A DNA stretch of 64,000 bases, taken from contig BSBK01003256.1 of the NCBI GenBank assembly GCA_027943335.1, positions 2,609,501 to 2,673,500 on the forward strand, in the 5' to 3' direction. Position 1 is the first letter of the stretch; each line of letters begins with the position of its first letter. Position numbers and translations under genes: made by a program. This DNA is from Chamaecyparis obtusa (Eukaryota > Streptophyta > Pinopsida > Cupressales > Cupressaceae). Below are positions 1 to 12,539 of the stretch, one piece after another. Below the pieces are notes generated by a model. It saw only the letters and a list, made by a program, of their open reading frames with translations, did not search any database and had not been told where the DNA came from.

Positions 1-17
1 GTAATACTATTGGTCAT

Positions 18-575
18 ATGAAGAGAGATTGCATAGGTAAGCAATTGAAACCCCTTAATGGCTATTGTTATAATTGTCATGGTTTTGGACATAGAGCTAT
101 TGAATGCAGGAAACCTAAATTTATTGAGAATAACAATAATAGTAGAATGTTTAGGAATACCAACCATGCAGATAAGAAACCTACTGAAGCTATGAACAAA
201 AGAAATGGAGTAGTCTGTTATAGATGCAACAATGTTGGACACATTGCTAGAAATTGTAGATCATAGATCAATCAACCTAGACCAAGATATGGAAACAATG
301 GAATTGTTTGTCAGATATGCAACAAGAATGGACATATAACAAGGTTTTGCAGAATGAACAATAGAGTTTTTCATCCTAACCCTAACCCTAGAAATCATGC
401 AAGAAGAAATGAAGATGCAAGTAACAGTTATAAAGGATGCTGTAGCAATTCAGATGAAGTGAAGTTTATCAAAAGCACAAATCAAGGAGACATATTCAAC
501 ATTGAAGGGAATCAGGAAGGTGACGTATTAAATGGTAAGAATGTATCTGTACCTGACCTCTCTCAAAGCACTTAA
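18..575 (+). pseudogene. gag-like fragment with three CCHC zinc knuckles (element A)
   Basis: C-terminal part of a retrotransposon Gag, the nucleocapsid region that binds element RNA. Three CX2CX4HX4C knuckles can be read in one frame: CYNCHGFGHRAIEC, CYRCNNVGHIARNC and, after an in-frame TAG at 264-266, CQICNKNGHITRFC near 310-350. A basic, Asn-rich tail follows and ends at 575. The N-terminal part lies outside the window, so the ATG at 18 is internal. The single TAG between knuckles two and three, with homology continuing in frame, marks it as decayed. No protease, integrase or reverse transcriptase follows; an envelope-like ORF comes next. Three knuckles are more than the one usual in plant Copia Gag. 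Confidence 0.75.
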
Positions 576-1023
576 TTTATGAAAATTATAGTAGAATAGG
601 AACTTAGATTAGTGTAGAAGTAGATATATGATGAATTAAGTCTTGCACAGTTAATGCAAGGTATTATATGATGTTCTAATGCTATGGTTAAGAGTGAAAA
701 GAAAAATATTATGTTTTGCGAGATCACAAGAAGTTTTAAGTTTTGCACGTTAACAGAATCAACTTTTTGGAAAGAAGCGTCAAAAGAATTGAATGCAATG
801 TTAGATCTAAGTGAGATTGAAATGATAAAAGGTCATGATTAGGTATTATTTGATCATCAAAGAAAATTCAAGTGTCAAGGAGATCAAAGAGTAGTGATTG
901 AAAGCATTTAGTAAGGATTTGGTGAATAATTTGTGTGCCGAATCTACGCAAGCCCTAAAATTGTGAAATTGAGGTATTTTACTTGGCAGATCTTTAAAAT
1001 GAGTTAAGAAATTAAAGGAAGTC

Positions 1024-1803
1024 ATGGATATTTTGTTGATTCACAATGTTAGAGATAAGAATAGACCTAAGATGAAAAGGGAACTAGTAGAACCCTTGGA
1101 AGATGATCCTAGGTTAGCTTTATCATCCGTACCAGATGGAGTTTTACATCTAGAGAATGTTAGAAGTTATCTTGGATGCAAACTAGAGACTATCAGTGAT
1201 ATTCATTTCACCAAGGAATATCAGAAGATCTATAATCAGGACATGTCATTGAAAGAAGGGTTTGAGCATTTGAGAGATAATGAGATCATTAAGTATGCAC
1301 TGCAACATGAGTTTGATAATGAAGAATGTACCAAGATAATCCTAAGCAGAATTCATAATGGGAAGTTTTGGTTAGATGATAGAATGATAGATATCACAAC
1401 TGATTTGATTCATGAAGTAACTAGAATATCTAAAACTGGAGCCATTCCTTTAAATGAGAAGAACATGAGGAAAATAGTCATAGACAACAAAAATTCATCC
1501 TATAATGGTAGAGGAATAGTGATTAGTAAGATTCAACAAGATGATGTCATATACTTGTACAAGATTCTAACAACTAAGTTTTGTGCAAACTCAAGAGAGG
1601 ATGACATGGTAGCTGGAATGATACACGTGGCTTATCTGATGTGTGTTGATAAAGTACAAGTTGATATGTGTGAGATTATGAGAATTCAACTATTTGAAAT
1701 TTTGGAAAAGATAAAGAAGACTAAGTATTCACAGTTTAGATTCTCATCCTTAATCACTTATATGTTTTTTTCATTTATTGAGAAGATTTCCTTACACCAT
1801 TAG
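1024..1803 (+). pseudogene. Envelope-like / plant-transposon ORF, N-terminal part (element A)
   Basis: A 259-codon open frame starting with ATG at 1024. The region ending in a hydrophobic stretch (LITYMFFSF) resembles, by layout, the envelope-like or 'putative plant transposon protein' ORFs downstream of gag/pol in plant LTR elements: a WLDDR-type motif, then a helical region with a YLYKILTTKF-like segment. This is family resemblance from memory, not a search result. It sits between gag and a long coiled-coil ORF, where pol would be expected. It ends at TAG 1801-1803; the related reading continues in another frame from 1832, so a frameshift plus stop is likely. Confidence 0.5.
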
Positions 1804-1831
1804 TAATGACTAGAATGATGGCCAAACTACA

Positions 1832-4119
1832 ATGGAAAGAATTAACAAAGTGTATATGAGGCATGTTATTGATAAAGTGAATGAGAGTGTAGTATTGGTA
1901 ATTAAGACTTTTCAAAATTTGATGTCAAGAAGATCAAGGATCCCACAGTCTCTTGTGGAGAAGTATAAAAATGAGATATGTTTCATGGTTGATACTGACT
2001 TTTCTTACATTGAAGTAGTAGAACCTAGAGTAGAGTTCATAGACCCTCTTGGCTATGAAATATCTGAGACTAAGACTAAAGAGTATGTGAATAGATTACT
2101 TAAGTGCAAAATGGATATTCACAGTAACAGGTTTGGAACCTTTGAGGAGAACTTCAACTCCGTAAAGACCATCCTTGAAGAAAAATAGTCAAAGAAAAGA
2201 GTTGAGAGTACAATTAAGAAAATTATAAAAGATACAGGGATGACTGAGCATGAATTCTTGGTAGCTAAGCAGACAACAACAACAGTTAGAGAAATTGGAT
2301 AGAAAGAAGTTTTGTCTATACCACCTTTATCATCAATTGAAGTACAACAAGAAGTAACACAAGTTAAGGTAAAAGTGGAAGAAATAGAGAAGGATCAAGA
2401 AACAAGAAAACCCACTAGCTCAACCTCCTCCACACCTAGCAAAAGAGTAAAAGAGATTGCTACTGGATTGGGTAAGAGGTAGAAGACATTGGTGCCACCA
2501 GTTTCAAGGAAAATTGCAGAAATCAAAGATGATGATGACACTTCTGTTAAGAAGAAAACCTGGAAACCTAGAATTGAAAAGGTTAATGAGCAAATTATTC
2601 AAGATGGAGATTTTTCTAAGATGAAAAAATATTATGACCTCTATGATTATGCATAAATATTAAATCTAGAAAATGCAGTGGTGAAGCATATGATTCTATC
2701 TGATAAGAAGTTTGACATAATTCAGGGTAAGATACCCGATGACTTATACAAGAAACTTGTGAATAGGAAGAAGAGAGCATCAGAGGAAGACATAACTATT
2801 AGAGAAAATATTGTGAGGAAACTTTGTGATGTGAAAGATGATGAACACCTTAAGTAGATCATGAAGGCTCTAAACACCCATTTGAGAACAAAAAGGAGAA
2901 CTATTCAGATTATGGGAGGAAAATATGAGGAAATTAATGCAGAAACAAAGCAAGCAATCATCAAGGTTATGACAAAGAATGCTAGAGGACCATCAGTTGC
3001 AGCAGATCAAGTAGGAGTAGTAGAATAAGAGGACATTCCCTCTCAACCAGCCATAAACATTGAGGATGAAGCTATGAATATTGAAGGAACTAAGATCACC
3101 TTGGATAGTGATGATAACTTATTCAAGAATCTGGAAAACATTGTTGACAATTTAGCTTTTGAAGAACCGAATAGTACAAAAGAAGAAGAAAAGACACAAA
3201 CCAAAATTGAAGAACCCAAAGTGACAGAGATGCAAGTACCTGTTTCCACTCAAGAAGAAATGAGTCTTACACCTGAGACTGGAAAGAAGAGTCAAATTGG
3301 ATCTATGATTGATAATTTGGGAAAGATGATGATCAAATGGAATTGATCACATCCTTGAACAAGATCATTAGAAAGAACAAGAAATTAAAAAGTCTTGAAG
3401 GATGCCTAAAGGAGCTTACTGAGAAGTTACAAGGCATTGTAACTACACAAGTTGTAGAAGCTAACCCTCTAGAGAGAGAAAAGAAAGTAATGAACACTTT
3501 TGATAATGAATTCACAAATTTATGTGATATAGCAAAAGTGAAAGCTCAAGCATCCTATGAGGCCAAAACACTTTTGAACATTAGCCAAAATGTTAGGAAT
3601 GATATCAATAATCTTGATATCTATATAAAGGACTTGAGGAAGAATTTAGAAAGAGGTAAATCTTTGTACATTCAGTGTACAAAATCAGAGACCTTGGTAG
3701 TAGAAGTAGATCAGAAGATGAAGATGAAGGAAGCAGAAATTTAGAATGAAACAAACCTTCTTTCAAGCCCCAATGTGAAAGTATTTGATATTGAGAAGAA
3801 CATTCGTAAGATATATGATGAGATGAGAATTTTGCAAGATGACAAGGAAAAGGAAATGAAAAGATTCACTCTTTTAAGAGAGCACATTTCTATGAAATTA
3901 AGCATTATTGAAGGGCAACTGGAAGAATGTCTTTCAGCCAAGACATCTTTTCAAAAGTTTAGCTTTGAGAATCTCCAAGCATGCGAGATAACATCTTATG
4001 GATTATGCGCACTACTCAGTGTGGTAGATTCAATTAATAAATCATTAGATAAAGAGTTAGAGGCAATAAAGATTGATTTTGCAGATTGTGTTGCAAGCCT
4101 ACTGGCTTTACAATACTGA
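1832..4119 (+). pseudogene. Long charged coiled-coil ORF, C-terminal part of envelope-like protein (element A)
   Basis: One reading frame can be followed from 1832 to 3346 through several in-frame stops, mostly TAG. It then shifts to the frame of 3337-4119, with one more TAG near 3742-3744. The translation is rich in Lys, Glu and Asn and has long heptad-like stretches, for example KIIRKNKKLKSLEGCLKEL and KNIRKIYDEMRILQDDKEKE, suggesting coiled coils. There is no protease, RT or integrase motif. It ends 250 bp before the polypurine tract and 3' LTR of element A, the position of envelope-like ORFs in some plant LTR elements. The protein is otherwise unrecognised. Element A would depend on a relative for pol. 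Confidence 0.5.
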
Positions 4120-4383
4120 ATCAAGGTATAAAACTTTTTTGAACATAGTTTTGTAACCCTCCTTACCTTTTTTTTGTCATTGTTGTCAAAGGGGGAGAGA
4201 TCTATAGCAGAAAATTGATAAGGATTTATACTCTTAGGGGGAGTACTGTATAAGAGATAAGATTTTTGGAGTCATAAGGATAGTATATACATATTTTATA
4301 CTATGGCCACAATTTTGAAGTTTTTTGAGCCTAAGACTTAGCCAATTTTCTCATATGTTGCCACCAATGACAAAGGGGGAGAT
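4120..4383 (+). promoter_or_regulatory. 3' untranslated tail and polypurine tract of element A
   Basis: Short noncoding stretch with two purine-rich motifs of the form CAAAGGGGGAGA, at 4187-4198 and 4371-4382. The second abuts the LTR start at 4384 and is the likely plus-strand primer. The first is probably a secondary tract. Confidence 0.75.
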
Positions 4384-5415
4384 TGTTGTCAATTTGGATG
4401 AGTTGGTTACATAGATTTTATCATTATGGAAACATATGATCTAAATGAAGATCGCACAGGTCAGAGAGCTAGTATGTCAGAGCGCAATGCAAAATTGTCT
4501 AAGTATGAGACAGTGTGTTTTTGCCAGTGAACCAGATGATAGTTTTTCTTAGCGATGTTGATAGGAGTAAGTTCAGTGCTTGCACACTTAAACATAAACT
4601 CTATGGTGACTATAGAAGATTCACCTCAGAGCGCAAGTCAGTACAACATGTACAGAAGAAGTTATGACAGTTTTACTAAAGACAGTGTTAAGCCGACAGG
4701 ACATAATATGAAGACAAAATTGATAAAGAGTTAAGGGATTATTTTGTTTATCAAAATAATGACTTAAAAATATAAAGGGAAAACATCCTAGATGTTAACC
4801 CTTGGATAATGATATTGTGTAATATGCAAGCCGACTGGAAGAGTTATTAGCCTTAATAACTTGTATAAAGATATGAAGAGATGTAATTGTAAAGGAAGTA
4901 ATGTAATGAGATACATGATGTGTATGTAATAGTGATGAAGAGCAGCGAAGAGATATTGATGCAAGTAGTATAAGGTTATGTAACTTGACCTCTTTTTAAA
5001 TCAGTAAATATTGTATATTACTTGTTTGGGCAGTGGGCTCATCTGGTAATCACATTTTGTACTATCAACTCCTAATAGGGTTGAGGCTTCTAACAAGGCC
5101 TATAGTCCCTTAATCAAGACTGAGACACTATATGCATGTAATAGACTCCTAATAGGGTCAACATCCTTAACAAGATACTTTTGATTAGTGGATCTTTGTG
5201 GGTACCATCCCCACAGGGGTTTTCCCTTGGCCAGGGTTTCCTCGAGAACAAATAATGTGTTATGAGTTCTTTTGTTTTATTGCTATGCATGTTAGTTAGC
5301 TTTCTATGTTATGCAAGCATTAAGATAATCTATTATATCCATAATTGGGAAAAAGTAAAAGTTTGTAGAATATTGATTCACCTCCCCCCCCTCTCAGTAT
5401 TCCCTATTTCTAACA
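4384..5415 (+). mobile_element. 3' LTR of Copia-like element A
   Basis: Begins TGTTGTCAATTT directly after a GGGGGAGAT polypurine tract and ends CCCCCCCTCTCAG...CTAACA, giving TGTT/AACA termini and about 1032 bp. The C-run followed by CTCTCAG near the end is typical of plant Copia LTRs. The interior has repeated 'cctaatagggt' and 'aacaagg' words. The 5' LTR lies left of the window. The flank from 5416 resumes element B, so A is inserted in B. Confidence 0.8.
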
Positions 5416-5670
5416 CTTTATATTTGAATCATCAGAGAGTGATCAACTAAGGGTGAGTAGATAGAATATGATAAAGACAAAATAACATATGAAGTTTGTT
5501 GCACCTTTGGAATTGTTGTCAAAGGGGGAGAAGTATAAAGAAAGAGGGATAAGTATTCGATAAGAGAAGTAAACCAAAGGAGGAGTAGTGAAGAGAATGT
5601 TAAAACTATTTTATTGGTATTGTTTGTGTTGACACTATTTGGTGTTTCCATCAATACCAAAGGGGGAGAT
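5416..5670 (+). mobile_element. 3' internal remnant and polypurine tract of element B
   Basis: About 255 bp of noncoding element interior with two CAAAGGGGGAGA-type tracts (near 5519-5531 and 5658-5669); the second directly precedes LTR B. The rest of element B lies left of element A and outside the window. Confidence 0.65.
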
Positions 5671-7358
5671 TATTGGCGTAATTGATGTAACTAATGCATA
5701 GATCATATGAGTATGTTATTTCATATGTTTGATATAATTTTGATGAGCATGTGATTAGTTATGAGCTTTTAATCGATGTCAACTTAGTGACTATTGGTTG
5801 ACAGTGTTCCTGTTATGATGATATATATGTTCAAGAGGTTGAATCTCAAGCTATGGTATGATTCTAAGTGTGCAATCATGAAGGGATCTTAAGTGGTGTC
5901 TAAAGATGATATATCAATGACCACATAAGTTTATCTTATGTGTGTAATGAGTTATGCTTGTTTGAAGGATGTTAGGTAGACAAGGAAAATAGTTTGAGGC
6001 CAAGGACTGGTGATTTGATTATTCTGTCAAATTGGTTGTTGTGATTCTTATGAGAGACTAAGATATTTCTCTAGATGTCTTGTGTATGAATTCTACTATT
6101 GGTGTAGACTGGCAACTAAGTTATGATTAGAAGAAGGTTGGCAGTATAACTGCTAAAAAAATAGTGACATATAGTAAGTGATTTGAATGTTGTTTCAAAT
6201 CAGTAAAGTATTTGATGAAGAAATCATATGATATAGTTAATAACAATGTACAGATACTATGTGGGTGATCATGACTTATAATGTTGACAAGTGAAGATGT
6301 TTTAATTGACTAGAAGTGGTATTGACATAATGAACAGATAAATAAGACATAGTTCTTGAACAAGAGATAAATATTTGTGAAACAGTGAAGAATTTCAAAG
6401 GGATAATGGGATCAATGATGTTTTTAGTGAAGTAGTAAGGCAATTGTTTGATTTGTCAAAAGTTTTTGAAATCAGATTGCCCGAGGTTTGCATTTGAGGT
6501 GGATTCTTCAAGAAGTTTCTTTTGGTCAAAAGAGTTTTTGAAGATGGTTCAATTTCCAAGGTGAAATCTATATGGAAGCCAAAACAGCTAGAGAAATTTT
6601 TTTTATGAGTTGTTAGTTACATTTTTATCTTACTGAACATGATTTGGATCATTTGTATCTCAAATATAGGGTTTATTTTAAGTCGGTGGAAGAAAATCTA
6701 TATATTAGAAAGTTGAAAAAAGAGTTAGTTGCTGACCAAAAATTGTAGAAGGGTGTGGTGACAAAGAAAGTAAAGGAATCAAGTGCAATCAAGCCAGGAA
6801 AGAGCATAGTGTGTGGATAAGAGTTTCAGAGCTTAATAGGATCTAATCATGCAGAGGTAGTGCAATTTCACATATCATCTTATATGTTTCTTTCTAACCA
6901 TTGTAATAGTGAAATCCCTTAAGAGGGTAGATCCTTATAGATCTTTGTTGTAAATCCTCTAACAAGGTGGAATTCATGTTGAATGTTTAAAGTTGTCTAA
7001 CAAGGTTGTTCCTAATAGGTCTATAGGAAAATCCATTACCTAGGTAGCACCTAATAGTGATTTTTTAAGCCTTTAATAGGGTAAGCTCCTCACAGGGTGT
7101 ATTCCAGAAGATTACAGATTTAGTGGCTACCAATCCCCACATGTGGTTTTTCCCAGTTGGGTTTCCATGAGAAAAATATATGTGTCATCTATGATGAGTT
7201 TTTGGATGCTTGATATTTCCTTCTTTTATTTGCTTACAATAGTTATATGCTTTGTGATTTGGAAGTTAATATTTAAGTTATTCAAATTGATGGTTGAATT
7301 GGTTCATACTATTCTTGTATTGATTCACCCCCCCTCTTAGGACTTAAGAATCCTAACA
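5671..7358 (+). mobile_element. 3' LTR of Copia-like element B
   Basis: Starts TATTGGCG after the polypurine tract; the expected second base G reads A, a G-to-A change at the terminus. It ends CACCCCCCCTCTTAGG...TCCTAACA. Length is about 1688 bp. It has the usual Copia LTR tail but is clearly a different family from LTR A. The right flank from 7359 is minus-strand Copia pol (element C), so B is inserted in C. Confidence 0.75.
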
Positions 7359-8363
7359 CTTATACATTGCATTAGTAGGCTTCATCAATTTTTGTAGATC
7401 TCTTACAACATTAGTAGCACTTATCTTCACAATGTTATCAAAGTTAACATGATACAATCTCTTATTCCATAACCAACTATCATCAGTGTGAGCAATCAAA
7501 CACCTTTTCTTAGTACTATTCAAATGAAAGATGTTTCCTTTTTTCTTTGTACTAGATGCAATCTCATTTCTTGAACTTCCCAAGATTTTGCACTTTCCAT
7601 TCTTGAATTATATATCATATCCCTTATCAACTATTTTTCCAACACTCAAAAGATTATGCTTAAGTCCTTCAACAAATAAAATATAAAATATCATCAGTAT
7701 TAGTCTTACCATTGCGAGTAATGAATCCTCTGCCATGGATCAAACAAGGAGTGTCATCACCGAATCTAACTACACCACCATCATACCTATGCAATTCCAA
7801 AAATTTACTTTTGTCTCTAGTCATATAATGTGAACAACCACTATCAATAACCCATTAACTCTTCTCATCAACATGTGTGACCAAAGCTCTTTCCCCATCC
7901 ATAAAGCTTGGATCTTATTCTTTTATAATAATGAATCTAAATTAATCATTATTCTCACCATCATTTTTATATTCTTTACTAGTCACACCATCATCAGTAG
8001 AAAAATAACAATTCTTCTGATATTTAGGTTGATACTTCCTAAGTTTTTCCTCGGAAACTCTGTTAGGACATCTTGATGCAAAATGACCAATTTTATTGTA
8101 GGAAAAATATTTCAAAGGTAATTTTCCTTCATACTTACTAGCTCCCTTATGTACTCTCCTAGAAATTAGGACTTCAAGTTTTTTAAGCTTCCTTTATTGT
8201 TCTTCAAGATCTTAAATTTACTTAGCATACTTTGATGAACTCTCTCCAAGGTCATATCACTGCTTGTTCTTAGATAATATAGCTTTGAATGTAATCTCAA
8301 CTTTAGGAAAGGAATCACAAAATTCACTTAAATCAAAGGAAGATATCTTACCAAGTAACATGT
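7359..8363 (-). pseudogene. Copia element C: end of gag and start of pol (pre-integrase domain)
   Basis: Minus-strand Copia polyprotein fragment. Around 7353-7583 the translation contains DDSWLWNKRLYHVNFDNIV, a GAG-pre-integrase motif. Near 8050-8110 a degenerate zinc knuckle ending IGHFASRCPNR is readable with its first Cys lost. Several stops and frameshifts break the frame. Its right end at 8363 is the insertion site of the chromovirus; the same Gag frame resumes at 14320 beyond it. Its left end is the insertion site of element B, so the rest of pol is not visible here. Confidence 0.75.
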
Positions 8364-9035
8364 TGACTCAAAGGAGGATGGCAAGGGCCAAAGAATGGCA
8401 CACCCTAAGCAGATCCACCTTGCTCAACAACACACGGAAGCAATAACAACACAGTGGGAGAGAGAAAATGCAAGATCATTCATATATTAAATTGAATTGA
8501 TTCATACATGTTGGGTTGTAAGGCCTTCCCGGTTACGGCTAGATATTACAATGAATTACAGAAGTCCTCAACATGCAAGGATCTATCCAAAATCTCTAAT
8601 CTTCTAACTTCTATCTCTTATAAAAAATGCCTCCTAAACTCTAACCAAACAACTACATTTATACAAGAGTCTACCAAACTAAGTCGACATTCAGATCCAT
8701 AATTAATGGAAGAAATGGTCAAATCTGGGACCACACACTTCCCAATGATGGATACCAACATTAAATCCATGACCCATAATAAATGCACAAGTCAACCTCA
8801 ATAGAAACTCAAAATAAACTACTCGGTAAACAAGGATGACCGAGCAATAGACAAGCATCACCAAGCTCCAGTGAAATAACCGACTACCTAGGAGATAACT
8901 GATCAAACTAGGTAACCAAAGGAAACTGACCAAAACCAAACCAACTCAGTCAAAGAAGGAACCGAGCAACACAGAAAACTCAAATATGTTTTTGGTGACA
9001 TAGGATTGCCAAGGACCCAAGATGCTCTTACATTA
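8364..9035 (-). mobile_element. 3' LTR of the chromovirus
   Basis: 672 bp, aligned over its whole length to 13642-14314. Plus-strand ends read TGACTCA...TACATTA, against TGATGCA...TGCATCA in the other LTR, so both termini carry point changes. It lies downstream of the chromodomain remnant on the minus strand, making it the 3' LTR. No convincing polypurine tract is visible at 9036-9060. Confidence 0.9.
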
Positions 9036-9059
9036 GACACCTAGGGTTATTTTGAAATG

Positions 9060-10206
9060 ATTCTATGAATCATCTAGCAGGTATGATCCAAGCTACATCC
9101 AACTTAGATTGTGAAATCAATGAACTTTCTTCAATCGGTCTATTTTTCCACTTTACCAGATATTCCATATACTATTTTCCTCTTGTGCTCTTGCCAACTC
9201 TTTGCTCCAAAATCTGCTCAACTTCTTCATTCTACTTCTTAGGATACTTTGTCAGTACTGTCATTTCTTCTTTAGGTTCATGATACTCATACAAATAAAA
9301 AATGTTGAATATAGGTGATATGTCCATGGCATCAGGTAACTCAATCTCATATGCATTTCCACTATCAAATTTCTTCAAAATCTTGCAAGGTCCAAACTTC
9401 TTCATCTTCAGCTTTCCATATGTTCCAACAGGAAGTTGACCTTTCTTCAAATGAACCATCACTTCATCACCAACATCAAAAGTCTTATGTCTTCTTGATT
9501 TATTAGCTCTACCTTTGTATTTCTGATTACTCTTTTCCAGCTTGTATTTCACATCTTCATGCAATGTCTTCATATACTCAACAAATTTCACTCCTTCAAC
9601 ACTTGTCTTACTTTCATCATCAATGTCTCTCAACTCAGATATACCTCTCGGTTGTAAGATATTTACAACCTCAAAAGGTGTTTTTCCAGTACTCCTATTC
9701 ACTGAATTATTGTATGCAAACTCTTCTTGTGCTAACACATAATCCCAATTACTCGATGTGTCTCCAACTAAACATCTCAAAAGATTACCCAAACTTTTGT
9801 TCACAACCTCTGTCTGTCCATCAATTTGTGGGTGAAATGTAGAACTATATTTCAACTCAGTTCCAAACTTTCTCAAAAGAGTCTTCCAAAAGTACCCAAC
9901 AAATTTACTATCTCGGTCAGAGATAATACTCCTTGGTAATCCATGCAATCTAAAAATTTCCTTAAAGAAAATTTCTGCTACATTTACTACATCTGATGTC
10001 TTTCTACATGGTATAAAATGTGTCATCTTAGAAAACCTATCCCCAACAAAAAATATAGAATCATTACCTCTTACTGTCTTCGGTAAGGCAAGAACAAAAT
10101 CCATACTGATGTCAATCCAAGGTTTCTCAAGAATAGCAATTGGTACATACAATCCAGTATTTTGACTTACTCCTTTTGCAACTTGACAAACTCCATAACT
10201 TTTCAC
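9060..10206 (-). pseudogene. Chromovirus integrase core with chromodomain remnant
   Basis: Integrase that inserts the element cDNA into chromatin. The open part (9232-10206) starts within the integrase after the HHCC zinc-binding region. It shows the core motifs ISMDFVLALP (first Asp), IISDRDSKFVGYFWKTL (second Asp) and the FHPQIDGQTEVVNKSL block (catalytic Glu in QTE). A basic C-terminal domain ends in FGPCKILKKFDSGNAYEIEL. Beyond the stop near 9232, a disrupted reading down to about 9060 resembles a chromodomain (EEVEQILEQR, then broken), the feature that defines chromoviruses. The frame is interrupted on both sides, so no full polyprotein is encoded. Confidence 0.85.
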
Positions 10207-10356
10207 AAATTTCTACAAATCTTTATACAATTGAGGCCAAAAAAATTTCTCCTTAAGAAAATTCAATGTTTTATCAATTCCAAAATGTCCAGGCAAACCA
10301 CTACTATGTTTCTCCTTTATCAAATTATTTCTCATTGGTCCTCTCGGTATACACAA

Positions 10357-11700
10357 CTAAATACCTTTAAACAACATACCTTCTTGAATGAAATATTCTT
10401 TCCATTTAGTACTCGGTTGATCTTGAATACATGCTCTGCACTTTCTCCATGGCTCAGAAAAATTAGGATCATCTTCATAAGAATCTCTCATCTCATCAAA
10501 ACCAAGAACTTGAATTTTCATCTTGGTCATCAAAGATATTCTTCTACTCAATGCATCAACAAATCGTTTAGTGACTCCACTCTTATTCTTTATCACAAAT
10601 GTATAACTCTGCAAATACTCAACCCATTTCATATGTCTCTGATTCAACTTATTCTGGCTATCCAAATATTGTAAAGCCTTATGATCAGTATACAACACAA
10701 ATTCACTCAGTATCAAATAATGTCTCCATTTCTTCAAGGCTTGAACAATAGCATAGAATTCTTGATCATGCACAAAATATTTTCTTCTTGCATCATTCAA
10801 CTTTTCACTAAAGAAGGCAACAGGTTTACCTTCTTGACTCAACACAACTCCAATTGCACTACCACTTGCATCACATTCCACTTGAAATACCTTATTGAAA
10901 TCAGGCAATGCCAAAACATGCAATTCAACAATCTTCTGCTTCAGAGTCTCAAAACTTTTATCTGCTCCTTGTGTCCACTTGAATACTCTTTTGTCTCCTC
11001 TCATAGTCTCAGTCATAGCATTACAAATTGCACTAAAATTTCTAATGAACTTTCTATAAAAACTTTCCAATCCATGAAATGATCTTACCTCACTAGCATT
11101 TTTAGGTGTAGGCCAATTCAAAATAGCTTCAACCTTTTTAGGATCCATCTTCAAACCATCAGCTAAAATAACAAATCCCAAATACACAATCTCCTCTTTC
11201 ATAAATGAACACTTTTTCAAATTTATTAGCAACTTTTCCTCTTTCAATCTTTGCAAAACCTTTCTAACATGCAACAAATGTTCTTCTCTGGTCTTACTAA
11301 ATATCAGAATATCATCAAGATATACAATTACAAACTTACCCAAGAATTTCTTCAGAACTTCATTCATCAATCTCATAAAACTACTCGGTGCATTAGTTAA
11401 ACCAAAAGGCATAACCAACCATTCATACAAACCTTCTTTTTTCTTGAAAGCAGTCTTCCATTCATCACCTTGTCTGATTTTGATCTAATGATACCCAGTT
11501 TTCAAATCAATTTTGGTAAAATAATCTGCTCCAGTCATCCATTCTCAGTATAGGAAACCTATACTTCATGTTATCTTATTGATTTCTCTAGAATCAGTAC
11601 ACATTCTCCATTCTCTATTCTTCTTAGGTGCAAATACAATAGGTATTGCACAAGGACTCAAAATTTCTTTGATTAAACCTTTCTCCAACAATTCTTGAAT
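10357..11700 (-). pseudogene. Chromovirus reverse transcriptase and RNase H
   Basis: Copies element RNA into DNA and degrades the RNA strand. The open segment 10357-11430 begins inside the RT at YEWLVMPFGLTNAPSSFMRL and contains the catalytic VIVYLDDILIFS (YLDD). The RNase H domain follows (VECDASGSAIGVVLSQ, then the TDHKAL block) and then the connection to integrase. The upstream RT fingers (11431-11700) are readable only with stops and frame changes. The frame also breaks between 10357 and the integrase start. Confidence 0.88.
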
Positions 11701-11712
11701 CTGTCGGTTCAA

Positions 11713-12495
11713 TTATTGATTCTTGGTAGGTGTCAACTGATGAGGTGCCTTATTTGGTAAACTAGCTCCAGGAATAAGATCCATGCAATGATCAATGCTT
11801 CTTTTCGGTGGTAAACCATTAGGTACATTATCAAAAATGATATCTTTGTACTCGATGAGTAACTTATCAATCTCCTTAGGAACACTATCCTTGGTTTTCT
11901 TTCTTGGTTTGTTAGGAATCACAACAAAACATACATCATCCCTTTTCAAATCCTTAACAAAATTTCTTCCTTCCATCAAGAAAACTTTCACAGATGTGCA
12001 AACATTACTAACAGGTTCTTCCATCAAAGGTAACAAGACTTGTTTTCTTCCATTAGCCACAATAGTATACTTATGCAATCTCCCATCATATATAGCATGC
12101 CTATCATATTACCAAGGTCTACCCAACAAAATATGACGATAATCCATAGGCATGATATCACACAACACCTTATCATAGTACTTTCCAATTTTCAAATTCA
12201 CATAACATTGTTCACTTTCCAAGAGTGTGTGCTCATCTTTGATCCATGAAATCTGATAGGGCTTTAGATGTTCCAACCTTTTCAACTACAATTTTGTGAC
12301 CATCTCCTCAGATGCTAGATTCTTTGAGCTACCACTATCAATGATTACCTTCCAAACTTGGTCAAAAACTCTACATCTAGTCTTGAACAAACTTTTCCTT
12401 ACTAGATCTTCCTTTTTACTTTCATTCCACAGTGCTCTTCTTACCATCAAGTTATTTTTCTTCTCAGGTTCATTCGGTGACTCTTCTTGCCCCAA
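11713..12495 (-). pseudogene. Chromovirus aspartic protease and protease-RT linker
   Basis: Two open pieces. In 12286-12495, VIIDSGSSKNLASEEMV carries the aspartic-protease D-S/T-G signature (DSG), which cleaves the polyprotein. In 11713-12078 a linker ends in DHCMDLIPGASLPNKAPHQLTP, the conserved lead-in to Ty3/Gypsy RT. The two are separated by a disrupted stretch, so this is a decayed polyprotein. Confidence 0.8.
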
Positions 12496-12539
12496 AGCAT
12501 TCTGACTGTTACCAACCTTCTTACTTGCTTGTGTACATT

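Noticed and set aside
372..389. CCCTAA repeats resembling plant telomere sequence (also near 20393-20420)
   Set aside because: Only two to three units, inside gag and an LTR; no array.
10162..11082. Plus-strand ORFs of 130-170 codons
   Set aside because: Shadow frames opposite the chromovirus RT and integrase, which carry the real motifs on minus.
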